This document shows, piece by piece, positions 22,101 to 29,756 of a stretch of 64,000 nucleotides of DNA (positions within the stretch are counted from its first letter, which is position 1; every line of letters starts with the position of its first letter). The translations under genes were made by a program, and so were the position numbers. The notes beneath the pieces were generated by a model, which was not told where the DNA came from, made no database searches, and was given only the letters and a program-made list of their open reading frames with translations. Source of the stretch: Leguminivora glycinivorella (taxonomy: Eukaryota > Arthropoda > Insecta > Lepidoptera > Tortricidae); the NCBI RefSeq assembly GCF_023078275.1, contig NC_062971.1, forward strand, positions 4,960,001-5,024,000, given 5' to 3'.

Positions 22101-23466
22101 AATAGCAGGCAATAGCCTGAGATGTTGTGTGTGTGTGGTGCAGCTGGCGACGCCGACAGTGGCAGGGCCCGCGCTGGTGCCGCCGGTGTGCGCGGACGGC
22201 GAGGGCGCCGCGGCGCCCGCCGCCTTCTGTCAGCCCGCCTACCCGACGCCGGTACGTGTTTACTTATTTATTATTCAGGTATTTTGAATTTTTGGAGGCA
22301 GAGCATCGTCAACCTGTTTACTGTCGGTCCGAAACATGTTTATTCCCTACCATTCATTCTAGCGTACAGACTTATTTTGTTTTAGAAAAAATAATTTTAA
22401 ACGATGTATAAGGTCGTAAAACATTCTGGAATGTTGGTGTTGGGGTAGATGTGAACAAATAATGTTCAGGACGTTATTTAAATGGTCGAAAAAATACAAA
22501 ATTAATTGTTTCGTCATTATGGGCTAAACCTTTTAGGTGTCAGTTTAGATTATAGGACCATGGTTCATTTGTTCCAAGGTTTTTGGATCTTCTAAACGTA
22601 ATAAAAAATGTAGATGCCGACTCCCGGTTATATGGGCGGTTCGCCGGTCCGTGCTCGTGCATCAGCGCCCGCGCCTCCGCCCTGGTGGTGGAACGAGGCG
22701 GGCCACGCGCGCGCACCTCCAGCGCGGCGCTCGTCGCCCGAGTCGCGCGGGTCGTGCGACCGCGACCGGCACCGCGACCGCGAGCGACGGCGACACAAGG
22801 AGCGCGAGCGAGGTTTGTTGTTGATTACCGATGCTCTAGGTTCTACGTGGGGGCTGCTAACCCTGCTGGTGGTGGAAAAAGGCGGGCCACGCGCGCGTTT
22901 TCGTCACCAGAGTAGCGCGGGTCGTGCGACCGCGATCGGCATCGCGACGGCGACAAAAGCAGCGCGCCGCGAGCGAGGTTAGTTGCCAACTACTGATCTA
23001 CTGTTGGTTCTTTATCTTCAGAGACCTAGCTTCACCGACCACCTATTGGCGAAACGATGCGGGCGACGTGCGTATGCCGCCGGCGACATAAACGAACGGG
23101 AGCGAGGTCAGTTGATAAATATTGATATTGGTTGGTTAGGATACTCATGTGGACGATCAACTGCGCGTGCGTAGCCAGGCGCTGTACGATTATAAGTGGG
23201 CCGTCGTTCATCGCCAGGGTTGCGGTATTAGCTAGTGAGGCGAGTTACTGAATGCGGGTACAAAGACAATTTGAATAACAAATAAATTAATATAAATGAC
23301 TGAAGTTTCTGAACCGTCCTCCATGGAATAATTTCACGCTAATTTACTTAGTGCTCAAGCCAATATTCAAGTGCTCTTTTCTTTTTACTTTTCAGACGAC
23401 GCGAAATATAAGGATAAGTCCAAACCTAGCGCGGCTCGCTCCGAACATAGACGCAGAAAAAGATAA
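12987..23466 (+). CDS. Unrecognised 801-residue mixed-charge coiled-coil protein (gene model, 14 exons)
   Basis: Joining the exons 12987-13121, 14395-14480, 14565-14627, 15043-15115, 15622-15713, 16062-16220, 17177-17291, 17536-18495, 18618-18722, one of five copies of 19532-19660, 21711-21821, 22144-22251, 22614-22812 and 23396-23466 gives one open frame of 802 codons with matching phases at every junction. Visible features: a basic N-terminus; a His/Arg/Asp/Glu block (about residues 150-202); a 320-residue Arg/Asp/Glu/Tyr-rich region (242-561); a helical, coiled-coil-like stretch rich in Met, Glu and Trp (562-676); a Pro/Ala-rich segment; and an Arg-rich C-terminus. Mixed-charge RD/RE regions of this kind are common in nuclear-speckle and splicing proteins, so a nuclear role is an inference. 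I do not recognise the family. Three exons are followed by tandem copies (separate entries). Poly(A) signal at 23838. Confidence 0.7.
13420..13520. repeat. Possible dispersed repeat fragment
   Basis: CCACGAGGGTGCAAAGTAAT and its neighbours resemble the repeat at 30.7-31.0 kb in style (an ACGAG...GTGCAAA motif). The similarity is short and the boundaries are uncertain. It lies in intron 1 of the unknown gene. Confidence 0.25.
13993..14182. mobile_element. piggyBac-like MITE with TTAA ends
   Basis: TTAACCTTTTCAACGC at the left and GCGTTGAAAAGGTTAA at the right are exact inverted termini with TTAA as the probable target duplication. The inverted match extends two bases beyond (TTATTAA/TTAATAA). 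The element is 190 bases with no ORF. It lies in intron 1 of the unknown gene, 200 bases before exon 2. Confidence 0.75.
14395..14480 (+). CDS. Unknown gene, exon 2
   Basis: 86 bases between CCCAAAGCAG and GTGATA, entered in phase 0 and leaving two bases. Encodes GQLRVVSAKASLQETLPSKT and DAFPSHDE. The leftover AG joins G of exon 3 to give arginine. The donor is weaker than most, but this is the exon that makes exon 1 (phase 0) compatible with exon 3. Confidence 0.5.
14565..14627 (+). CDS. Unknown gene, exon 3
   Basis: A 63-base micro-exon between TTATGATTAG and GTAAGT. Encodes TADSSPSVRSQSSPRRHRRP, a Ser/Arg/Pro-rich segment. The other frames hit stops (phase 0 gives TAG after four codons), which fixes the phase. 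Confidence 0.55.
15043..15115 (+). CDS. Unknown gene, exon 4
   Basis: 73 bases between TTTTTCTACAG and GTAAGT. Encodes RRDNMSLALKAGLASTPRSG and SPPR, leaving phase 0. The acceptor is a tandem CAGCAG (NAGNAG), so a one-codon alternative starting at 15046 is possible. Confidence 0.6.
15468..15598. mobile_element. piggyBac-like MITE with TTAA ends
   Basis: TTAACACTTTCG at 15468 and CGAAAGTGTTAA ending at 15598 are exact inverted termini, again with TTAA. Secondary complementary words (GAACCCGACTGTCGGGT-like) lie inside. The element is 131 bases and ends only 24 bases before exon 5, so it contributes to the sequence just upstream of that acceptor. Confidence 0.75.
15622..15713 (+). CDS. Unknown gene, exon 5
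   Basis: 92 bases between TTTGATTTAG and GTAAGC, phase 0 in and two bases left. Encodes EGDATFESVPHDQGSFIYAF and LEEAIKRDKK. The donor lies inside AAG-TAA, so failure to splice would end the protein one codon later. Confidence 0.65.
16062..16220 (+). CDS. Unknown gene, exon 6 (His/Arg/Asp/Glu-rich)
   Basis: 159 bases between ATTTGGTGCAG and GTAGGT. Encodes QRQARRHEERERGGRPRTSS, then a His/Arg/Asp/Glu block and RRRDESPKELDK. Entry (two bases carried) and exit phases match exons 5 and 7. Its 3' part, including the donor, is repeated four more times immediately downstream. Confidence 0.65.
16221..16770 (+). repeat. Four degenerate tandem copies of the 3' end of exon 6, each with a donor-like GT
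   Basis: The words CCCAAGGAACTAGACAAG or close variants recur, placing GT after them at 16350, 16490, 16619 and 16766 (steps of 129, 140, 129 and 147 from the exon 6 donor at 16221). Each copy also repeats the CCGCGACCACCGCGAGCACC block with increasing divergence and frame-breaking indels. No copy has a good acceptor. The last copy has the best donor, GTAAGT. They are best read as decayed tandem duplications in the intron. Confidence 0.75.
16975..17160 (+). repeat. LINE 3' UTR-like fragment
   Basis: GGAAGAGATCCCATTAAGGG ATAAGTCCGCC... followed by TGT/TTT-rich sequence matches the 3' untranslated style of lepidopteran LINEs. It lies in the intron before exon 7. GAAGAGACCAAACTCAAATG-like text is doubled at 17000-17040. 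The element family is uncertain. Confidence 0.4.
17177..17291 (+). CDS. Unknown gene, exon 7
   Basis: 115 bases between TTTATCGGCAG and GTAAGT. Encodes PTKIENPAPGIDQTALIETF and AKLCATLSAKTEKPSKNI. Takes two bases from exon 6 and leaves phase 0. Confidence 0.7.
17536..18495 (+). CDS. Unknown gene, exon 8 (320-codon mixed-charge region)
   Basis: Acceptor TCATGTTTCAG, phase 0. It begins QRSLSHKSLQCEGVSK, then becomes dominated by Arg, Asp, Glu, Tyr and Asn, for example RRDNDREYDRDIELNRDYDR. This is a mixed-charge, probably disordered domain. The donor is uncertain: GTTCGT at 18496 or GTGAAG at 18490 both keep phase 0 and differ by two codons. Base composition is near neutral, unlike the GC-rich exons downstream. 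Confidence 0.75.
18618..18722 (+). CDS. Unknown gene, exon 9 (coiled coil)
   Basis: Thirty-five codons, phase 0 both sides, between AAATTTGCAG and GTAACT. Encodes QEIMEQREAMDKMMNLWKEL and MRCFKSYSQTSGEKA. It is the start of a helical region that continues through exons 10 and 11, each with a W(K/R/Q)E(L/C) motif (NLWKEL, RLWREC, NMWQEC), suggesting a repeated helix unit one exon long. Confidence 0.7.
19532..19660 (+). CDS. Unknown gene, exon 10 copy 1 of 5
   Basis: Forty-three codons, phase 0 both sides, between TGTTTGGTCAG and GTACGC. Encodes ESAANSARDSAAAQLRLWRE and CMRRYETVARDVGDTDARLIQTT. Only this copy has the original upstream acceptor context; the later copies have AATAAGGTTAG in front. 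Whether this copy or the last is used cannot be told from sequence. Confidence 0.65.
19661..20280 (+). repeat. Exon 10 copies 2 to 5, exact tandem array of 155-bp period
   Basis: Copies of the 129-base exon lie at 19687-19815, 19842-19970, 19997-20125 and 20152-20280, separated by an identical 26-base spacer that begins with donor-like GTACGC and ends in acceptor-like GGTTAG. I see no difference between copies. The final copy is followed by a consensus GTAAGT instead. The 26-base spacers are shorter than any usual insect intron and contain an in-frame stop, and 155 is not a multiple of three, so the array cannot be read straight through. Confidence 0.85.
20780..20850 (+). repeat. Partial copy of the GGGGTAG(G/T)CAGA dispersed repeat
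   Basis: AAACGGGGTAGTCAGAGCAC ATGAAAGTACTC followed by TTCAGTGCCAC matches the start of the fuller copy at 48005. It is truncated after about 70 bases. Family members also lie at 52433 and, inverted, at 53160. Confidence 0.5.
20954..21082. mobile_element. 130-bp MITE (TTTCACATTATCCGAT family), intact copy
   Basis: Inverted arms CGTTTTCACATTATCCGATC CGATATCGGATGTCGG and the complement, with a GGCGCCATCTTGGATTTTTT centre. The arms are themselves partly palindromic (CCGATATCGG). Copies at 29627 and 57894 are nearly the same, and a decayed one is at 7520. Confidence 0.8.
21260..21520 (-). pseudogene. Possible retroelement-derived fragment
   Basis: On the minus strand an open stretch reads LPIVEELAEDRDKWRKLVFD. 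The RDKWRKLV pattern recalls the C-terminal tails of LINE reverse transcriptases or similar retroelement ORFs. It is short, has no motif that proves it, and sits in an intron of the unknown gene. Confidence 0.3.
21711..21821 (+). CDS. Unknown gene, exon 11 (coiled coil)
   Basis: Thirty-seven codons, phase 0 both sides, between TTGTATACAG and GTAACT. Encodes EEINKQRSEMAEMANMWQEC and LQRYREMSNDFNNLKQK, a clear amphipathic helix. QECLQRYREM parallels RECMRRYETV in exon 10, so exons 10 and 11 probably share an ancient duplication. Confidence 0.75.
22144..22251 (+). CDS. Unknown gene, exon 12
   Basis: Thirty-six codons, phase 0 both sides, between TGTGGTGCAG (after a GT-repeat tract) and GTACGT. 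Encodes LATPTVAGPALVPPVCADGE and a Pro/Ala-rich end (FCQPAYPTP). GC-rich. Confidence 0.65.
22614..22812 (+). CDS. Unknown gene, exon 13 (Arg/Pro-rich)
   Basis: 199 bases between AAAATGTAG and GTTTGT, phase 0 in, one base out. Encodes MPTPGYMGGSPVRARASAPA, then PPWWWNEAGHARAPPARRSS and an RDRHRDRERRRHKERER tail. The exit phase matches exon 14. Its 3' end is repeated twice downstream. Confidence 0.65.
22813..23112 (+). repeat. Two degenerate tandem copies of the 3' end of exon 13
   Basis: A copy ending GAGCGAG|GTTAGT at 22978 preserves CGGGCCACGCGCGCG and CGTGCGACCGCGA. A poorer copy ends GGGAGCGAG|GTCAGT at 23107. Both keep a donor-like GT just after GCGAG and have lost frame and acceptor. 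The pattern is the same as at exon 6. Confidence 0.65.
23396..23466 (+). CDS. Unknown gene, exon 14 and stop
   Basis: After TTTTACTTTTCAG the last exon takes one base from exon 13 and encodes DDAKYKDKSKPSAARSEHRR RKR, then TAA at 23464. The Arg/Lys-rich end could serve as a nuclear localisation signal (inference). Confidence 0.7.
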
Positions 23467-23837
23467 GAAATAATACACGCATATAAATACATATCGACAT
23501 ACTTAACTTTACTAACCATTTGTGAATCTTAGTGTAAGTTAAGTGCGTTGTTAGTACTCAATAATAATCGTTACACACACTTACAGAAAATATGTACTTA
23601 CCAGTAATATCTATCATCATTTGAATGTATAAAAAAGTTATTTAGGACTTACCCGAGTAGTTAGGTATTTGAAACTCATCATCAGTCCCACCACTTCAAG
23701 TTTTGTCTACGAATGCCTAAATGTATCTACACCCCTTCAGTTTGGTAATCCCCGATAGTCCGTGTTATTTCTAAATCTGCAGGGTAGTTTGCTATTGCAA
23801 ACGTGTTTTGTAAAATTTGATATTATTTTCATATATA

Positions 23838-23843
23838 ATAAAA
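23838..23843 (+). terminator. Poly(A) signal of the unknown gene
   Basis: AATAAA about 370 bases after the stop. The convergent SDR gene has its own signal (complement of TTTATT at 23869-23874) about 30 bases away, so the two 3' UTRs nearly meet or overlap. Confidence 0.5.
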
Positions 23844-23868
23844 ATATTACAAAATTCACAAAATCGTC

Positions 23869-23874
23869 TTTATT
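23869..23874 (-). terminator. Poly(A) signal of the SDR gene
   Basis: TTTATT on the plus strand is AATAAA on the minus strand, 90 bases past the SDR stop codon. Confidence 0.5.
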
Positions 23875-23963
23875 TTGGCATCCACTACAAAACATAAGTT
23901 TAACTCTTCTAATTAGTAGTCCATAGTCCTTCTAAAACACTGTTTGTCGTAATTAAAACGTGA

Positions 23964-24899
23964 TTATTTTTCTTTGGTAAGTTTGTCTGAAAGCTCCCAC
24001 AGCTTGTCAGCGAGTTTCTTATCTTCGGAGCGGCAGGAGGATGCCGTTTCATTGCAATCTGAAAAGTATTTCCCCGTGACGTCACCTAATTCCGGCGATA
24101 CGGCCAGGTGAATAGTGGTTTGAGCTCCCTCTTCCGGTGTTTTAAAAACGAGACTAATTAAAAATCTGGAAAGTGCTGGTTGGTGGCGAAATATATCGGT
24201 GCTGACGGCGCCCGGGTGCAGGCAATTGACGGCCACCCCCACCCCCGCGCCCGACAGCTCGCGGCTCAGCTTCTTCGTAAACAGCACGTTGGCCAGCTTA
24301 GAGTTGGAGTACACTCGGGAATGCTGAAGCCAGCTTTTTGCCGGCTTGTGGATATTATCCAAGTCTATTGTACCATAGCGATGCATTAAGGAGGACACAT
24401 TTATTATCCGGCTCGGTGACGAAGATTTTATCATTGGTAGAAGCAGTTTCGTTAGAAGAAAGGGACCGAAATGGTTGATTTGCATTTCTACAGGAAGCTT
24501 ATCTTCAGTTAGTGAATTGTCTAATTTCCCGGTACCGGCGTTGTTTATAAGGATGTGGACATGGGTCTCAGTCTCGAGAATTTGCGAAACAAAAGTCCGC
24601 ACCGACTTGAACGACGCCAGGTCCAGTTGTTTGTAAACAACATTGCGATTGCCGGTGACCTTTATAATATCGTCTCTCGCTCTGATGCCCTTCGCTTGGT
24701 CTCTGCAAGCGAGTATGACCTTAGCTTCGCGCCGGGCGAGGTCTTTTGCTGTTTCGAATCCGATTCCTGTATTTGAGCCAGTCACGATGACCACTTTGTT
24801 ATTAAGTTTTGTTTTGCATGTACATTTTCTTGCTGTCAATTTACTGTAAACTTTGTATGTTATAAATGCTAGGAAAACGCCCGCTAAATATGTAATCAT
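23964..24899 (-). CDS. Short-chain dehydrogenase/reductase, retinol dehydrogenase 11-14-like
   Basis: Single-exon, 311-residue protein. It is a membrane-anchored NAD(P)-dependent oxidoreductase that would act on retinoid or similar alcohol/ketone substrates (substrate inferred from family only). Residues 1-20 (MITYLAGVFLAFITYKVYSK) form an N-terminal membrane anchor. The Rossmann motif TGSNTGIG is at 40-47, CRD after strand 3, NNAG at 119-122, the serine of NVSS near 169, and catalytic YSNSK at 197-201, followed by LHPG. All key residues are present and the length is normal. Start: ATG at 24899 gives the usual RDH N-terminus. The frame stays open upstream, with another ATG at 25007 (347 residues); that extension looks less conserved. 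The gene converges with the unknown gene on the plus strand. Confidence 0.92.
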   Translation of the reverse strand: MITYLAGVFLAFITYKVYSKLTARKCTCKTKLNNKVVIVTGSNTGIGFETAKDLARREAKVILACRDQAKGIRARDDIIKVTGNRNVVYKQLDLASFKSVRTFVSQILETETHVHILINNAGTGKLDNSLTEDKLPVEMQINHFGPFLLTKLLLPMIKSSSPSRIINVSSLMHRYGTIDLDNIHKPAKSWLQHSRVYSNSKLANVLFTKKLSRELSGAGVGVAVNCLHPGAVSTDIFRHQPALSRFLISLVFKTPEEGAQTTIHLAVSPELGDVTGKYFSDCNETASSCRSEDKKLADKLWELSDKLTKEK

Positions 24900-25064
24900 A
24901 GCGATTGTTCTGATAGTTTGTCCGAGCTTGCAACACGTCTGTCCACCTTGGATGCACGGCACGAGTCGAGTCAAACAAACAAAATAGTCTCGTAAGAGAA
25001 GCCCCATAGATAAGTATAATACTGACAGTAATGACTTAAGTTGCTTGGAGGTTGCTAAAGCCAC

Positions 25065-26689
25065 AGAGTAGACTAAGGTTGAATAACTGCAATATATTTT
25101 TGTTGTTACGTTGACAGTGCTGATTATGTTCTCCGTTTTATCATATCGGCTTTTTATCTATCCGATAACGATTACCTAACAACTGTGCTTTTCATGGATT
25201 TTAGTTTACAAAACTTTAAAGAAATATCAGTTACGTATAAATTACGCTACAGTTTTATAGTATTGTAAACCTCAGAGGAACTTAATAAATTCGACATTTC
25301 AGTCAGTTTCTATTTTCGATAGACGATTATTGGGGACTGGATTCGAAGTTCGAGCAACAGGAGACAGTTTTAAATAGGTACTTGAATTTGTTTCATTTTG
25401 CACAGGATGACAGGACGTGGGTGTGGAGTTAAGAAGCCGTCGGTTCAGAGCCTGTAGCGGAGATTACTTATATATTCGTTGATGCCCTGTATTCTATAGT
25501 ACTCTTAGTTCTCTCTCTATCGCTCTTCCTTATTGGTGCGTCAGCGATTGTACTCTTTGCTAAGATTTTAGGAGCCTGACATGTTTAAGGAAAATAAAAC
25601 AAAGTTATTCGTCGTTCTGAAATATTTTCATTTTCTGTTCATAATATTTATATGGTACAAATCTAGTATCATTCAATATTTACCACAACAACACAATTAT
25701 AATTAATTATCAACTAACTATAGGAGTATAACTTTGTCATTTTAACCGGAAAAGGACAAAATTACACATAGGATAAATATTAATGGACATTTAGCAATAT
25801 TGCTTTTCAATAATAGAGGTATACATTTATATAAGCTTTAAGTTTCAGTCTCTATAAAAAAACTCTTGATTCAGTCATTTCACTGCCCAAAACTTTTCGG
25901 GCAAGAAGACACAAAAGATTTTCATATGTTAACCAATTTCTGAGGATTGCTGTATTTGTCTTATTTTAAATAAATACAATAGGCACATTTTAAATTCTCT
26001 GTACAGGATGATTGAGGAAACGTGAGCTGGATAATTCCCGTCCATTCAGTGACTTGTAACTGTTTACAAGCAACCGTCTCGTACCAGTATTAGTGAGATT
26101 AGTGTTTAATTTATTTTTTGTACTGGTCGATTTTTGTTAGTTCGTACCAAAAAAGAACTCGATAAGAGTGATTGTATTATGTACAAAAATAATTAAGAAC
26201 GATAGCAACATAACATATTGACTGAAAGTACAGGCTTTCGATTTGCTCAAGAAAGTGCTCAAGTCCCATAAATCATCTTATGAATTGTTTTGCAATTTTT
26301 GTTGTACAAAATTATGTTGTACATAGTTGCTGCATCATTCATCAAAATTACTTATTTATTGCTCAATAACAACATTTTCGCGACTGATATTAGACTATTG
26401 ACGGAAATGTATATTGTGTTCCTTTCTCTCAATTTAGAAATTAATTTGAGAGCACAAATGCACAGTAATGCTAATCTCTTAATCAGTAATGCCTAGGTAA
26501 TCTCAAATGTATCACTCGCTTAATTCACTAACAATTATAAATTGACTATTTTTAGTATTTATTGGTTAGGTAGACAATTGATTGAATATACGTGTTGAAA
26601 GTATTTGAGCGTTTAGGGCGTCAGTTCGTTTAATATCGTAATAGAATATTGGACACCAAAACACAAATACAGTGCCTAACCGAACGAAG
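25065..26689. other. AT-rich spacer, possible far 3' UTR of Spec2
   Basis: No ORF of coding quality. It lies downstream of the Spec2 stop (28767) and upstream of the SDR gene. A long Spec2 3' UTR could reach into it, but no end can be placed with confidence. Confidence 0.3.
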
Positions 26690-26925
26690 AGCAAACACTT
26701 CTACCTGTTAATGTTTTTTCAGTGCAGATGGTGTGCACTAGTGCGAGAAGTACTCCATTATATGTCAGGTCGAAACTTCGCAGGGCCATCTGTACTGAAA
26801 AACGTCGTACGATACACGTGCGAAAAGGAAATTCGTAACTCGTGTCGGTTTAAAACACTCCCTTCGGTCGTGTTTTAATTTATCCTCACTCGTTTCGAAC
26901 TTCTTTTTTACGCACTTGTATCGAA
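26690..26925. repeat. Dispersed lepidopteran repeat
   Basis: Contains GTTTAAAACACTCCCTTCGG TCGTGTTTTAATTTATC and ACTCGTTTCGAA, a text I recognise from abundant lepidopteran repeats. GCAGATGGTGTGCACTAGTG and GGCCATCTGTACTGAAAAAC are partly complementary, giving a loose hairpin. Boundaries are approximate. Confidence 0.4.
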
Positions 26926-27679
26926 ATCACACTGAGCAACTATTAAGTACTACTTATGGGACCAACACTGAAATCGAGGGAAAAAATTTAAACTTCCAAA
27001 GAAAATTTCTGTTTCACTTTTTACTTTGTGCTTCACTTTGTAACATCAATTCATTATTTCGAGGTTGGTACCATATGTAGTAAAAGTTGCTGTGTATGTT
27101 GAGTTTGCTTTACGTTCAGTTACATATCGTCACTACTTTAAAAAAATTTCGTATCTCACGCTGCTCTTCAAAGTTAAAACGCAGTAAGTCTATATGCATT
27201 CCATACATACTTACTACAATTTTCTTTTCATTGACAGAACAAGTTTTTTTTAAAAGTAGTGACGATTTAATACTGTATTAAAGATGTATAAATATAAGGT
27301 AAAAAAGTAAATGTGAATTGAATATTCTCATATAATATTCAGCTCTATAGATTTGAATAACAAATATTTTGGAATTGACAACAACAACCCTAACTTCGGA
27401 TACACATATGCAATAAGTACAATATATATGAATACATATAGCTATGTAATCTATGTTACGAGTACCAGGTATATATGTATAGGTAAAAAGGCAGTCAATG
27501 ACGGAATAGGACACTTACAACTACTACTGGATAACTATTGAAAGCACTTTAAATTTATAGCATATAGGAAATACATGTATTGTATCAGAATTCATTATCA
27601 GCAGGGTTTCTCAAGCCATAGTTTCGTTTGAAAATTAATTGCTCAGAAAATCGTACCAAATAAGTGCCAATATTTTTTT

Positions 27680-27820
27680 GTACATTCAACCAATTAAATC
27701 CTAGGCTACTCTAGAACCGTGTCGTATTGACACCGTGCTTTACTAGCTATGAAAGTCAGTTTGACTTTTACTGAGAAAGGATTCTACAGTGGCCTAGGAT
27801 TCTAAATTGGTTGACTGTAC
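27680..27820. mobile_element. MITE with GTACA(T/G)TCAACCAATT termini
   Basis: Inverted termini GTACATTCAACCAATT and AATTGGTTGACTGTAC bracket 141 bases, with a further AATCCTAGGC / GCCTAGGATT pair inside. Same terminal family as 12584-12729, but the interiors differ. Confidence 0.7.
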
Positions 27821-28766
27821 GTAAGAGAGCCGGTCACCGTTACCAGTCATGAACACGCTGTATTGTCGCGAACTTGAATATTTTCTGTCGAACCACAAGC
27901 TTCGAGAGTTCTGCTTCATATAATATTTTTATGTGAACCTGTAGAAGGTCAACATTACAAAAACATTTGATATAGAGTATGTAATACATATAAATTCGTC
28001 TGAAATTGTTTGAGGCTCGAACATTTAACGGCCGTTGAAAGATAGAAAAAAGCAAAATTAAAGTTTACAGAAACGGACATATAAAAATTATCACAATATC
28101 TATAGACTTTATGAATCATGAAATATTCAACACTAGGAGCAGCTCTGATAGATGTTATTTTTTTCCTTGCATTCCTGTTGTGCGTATTTTCTATTTTACT
28201 TCAAACACATAATTTGGCTCACAATTTTATACTTATTGTTAATACCATAATTGGTTTTTCTTAATTACGAACACCATTTTATTTCATTTAAAGTAATTAC
28301 TTAACATACTTACATTTTTACTAAAGACTGAAAAATTCGAGAACAATATAATTAACTTGTCTTAAAGTATACTCAATATACGATAACATAATTTTATACA
28401 AGAAAGTGGAATGATTTTGTGTCGTTAAAATTCATCCAAGGAATCCGTACTTGGTCGCTTGAAAAATGAATATTTTTCGATAAACTTTAACGACACAATT
28501 CTTCGCCAACTGAATTGAACATTAGGGAAGATATAATATAAGATTTAAATCGCCAGTCTTTGAATAAGTACACTTGTAACATATAATTCGAGACCTGACT
28601 GAAGAACATGGAAGTCGCAGAGGTAACTTTAGAATTTGGACAATGGCCTTTGTATGTACACTAGGAAACACGTACGGACTAACACTAGCAACGCGACAAT
28701 AAATACGATAATAATAAGATCATAACACGACAGTCACTCAGTCCACGCACTAGGCCCGGCGCGCGT

Positions 28767-28775
28767 TCAGTATGC
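28767..28775 (-). CDS. Spec2: Spec2 (CDC42 small effector) last coding exon
   Basis: On the minus strand a strong pyrimidine tract and TTTTTTCCAG precede GCA TAC TGA: two residues (Ala, Tyr) and the stop. The phase fits the exon at 30500-30594. Most of the mRNA's last exon would be 3' UTR. It is the nearest excellent minus-strand acceptor downstream. A plus-strand ORF overlapping this site is regarded as chance. Confidence 0.5.
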   Translation of the reverse strand, partial: AY

Positions 28776-29129
28776 CTGGAAAAAAGAAAAGAAAAAGCGT
28801 TAGAAAAAATGTGCGGAAAGTATATGAAAGTTGGTACGGTAAAATGGGATACAAAACATTAGGGGCAAGATTAAAAAGATATTGTAGGGAATCCTCACTT
28901 TGCTCTCTGGTACTTTTGGCACTTGAAAAAAGTGTAAACAAACCGGAGCCGTCAAATTTGACAGATCCAGGGATAGTGAACCTTTTAAGGCCAGAAACCT
29001 TTTTCTTTAAAATTTAGCTTGAAACCAATATTTCGTAAAAAGTCATAATTTTTCGTTGGTAAACTTCGGGAGATAAGGGGGAATGGTATTTTATTTTTTA
29101 CATTTTCCTTCATAATTCTTTTTATTTTC

Positions 29130-29455
29130 CACTACAAAAACATTATAAAAATAGTTTTGATATGTACAATTTGAGCTCTTTCTAACGATACCCCACTTGA
29201 CCTAGTAACTTGACATTTACGGTTTGCCCCCCTTCCGTTTTGGCCGTTTTCTACAATTAATATTAATATATTTTTAAAAATAATAGTTTCAGCTTGTAGA
29301 GGTTTAAAGTATTCATAACTGTTCCAAATTTCAAATCGATAGCGTAAGTAGTTCTCGAGATATTTAGAAATGTGACAGACATACAGACAGACGGACAGAG
29401 CGTCGCCATAAGGGTTCCTTTTGTACCTTTTTGGTACGGAACCATAAAAAACATC
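29130..29455. repeat. Dispersed repeat with GACAGACATACAGACAGACGG tail
   Basis: TTCCAAATTTCAAATCGATAG, GAGATATTTAGAAATGTGAC, AGACAGACGGACAGAGCGTC and TTTTTGGTACGGAACC occur in the order found in many lepidopteran genomes at the end of a common repeat. There is no intact ORF; the open stretches are translations of the repeat. Confidence 0.5.
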
Positions 29456-29626
29456 ATATAGCAATCATCATTTCATACGGAGAAACGGAAGCTCTAAAAC
29501 ACAAATATCGAACTCGGAACAGATGATGATGATGATGATGATTGATAACAAGTAATGGCAAATGTCAGACAGATAAAATTAAAAATCGCGTAAGGTGTAC
29601 TACCTTTATATTTTAGTACAATTAGT

Positions 29627-29756
29627 ACGTTTTCACATTATCCGATCCGATATCGGATGTAGAACAGATATCCCATACATTACAGGCGCCAATCTGGGAT
29701 TTTTCCATCGAAATCCTTCCGACATCCGATATCGGATCGGATAATGTGAAACCGGA
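29627..29756. mobile_element. 130-bp MITE (TTTCACATTATCCGAT family)
   Basis: Near-identical in layout to 20954-21082: CGTTTTCACATTATCCGATC, CGATATCGGATGT, a GGCGCC centre, and the complementary right arm ending ATAATGTGAAACCGG. Confidence 0.8.

Noticed and set aside
24899..25064. N-terminal extension of the SDR protein to 25064
   Set aside because: The codon at 25064 is GTG, not ATG. The extension does not resemble RDH N-termini, while ATG at 24899 gives the standard membrane anchor. An ATG at 25007 remains possible.
28411..28502. Hairpin with GTGTCGTTAAA arms in the Spec2 intron or UTR
   Set aside because: The arms are short and imperfect (about 16 bases), not distinguishable from AT-rich chance plus a decayed MITE, so not listed as a feature.
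28772..29017. Plus-strand ORF starting MPGKKKRKSVRKNVRK
   Set aside because: Its first bases are the complement of the Spec2 acceptor's pyrimidine tract, and its 3' part is the inverted-repeat arm of a mobile element. Basic composition comes from the purine-rich strand.
29132..29464. Minus-strand ORF of about 110 codons ahead of the PKRYKRNPYGDA text
   Set aside because: This is the translation of a dispersed repeat with a GACAGACGG tail.
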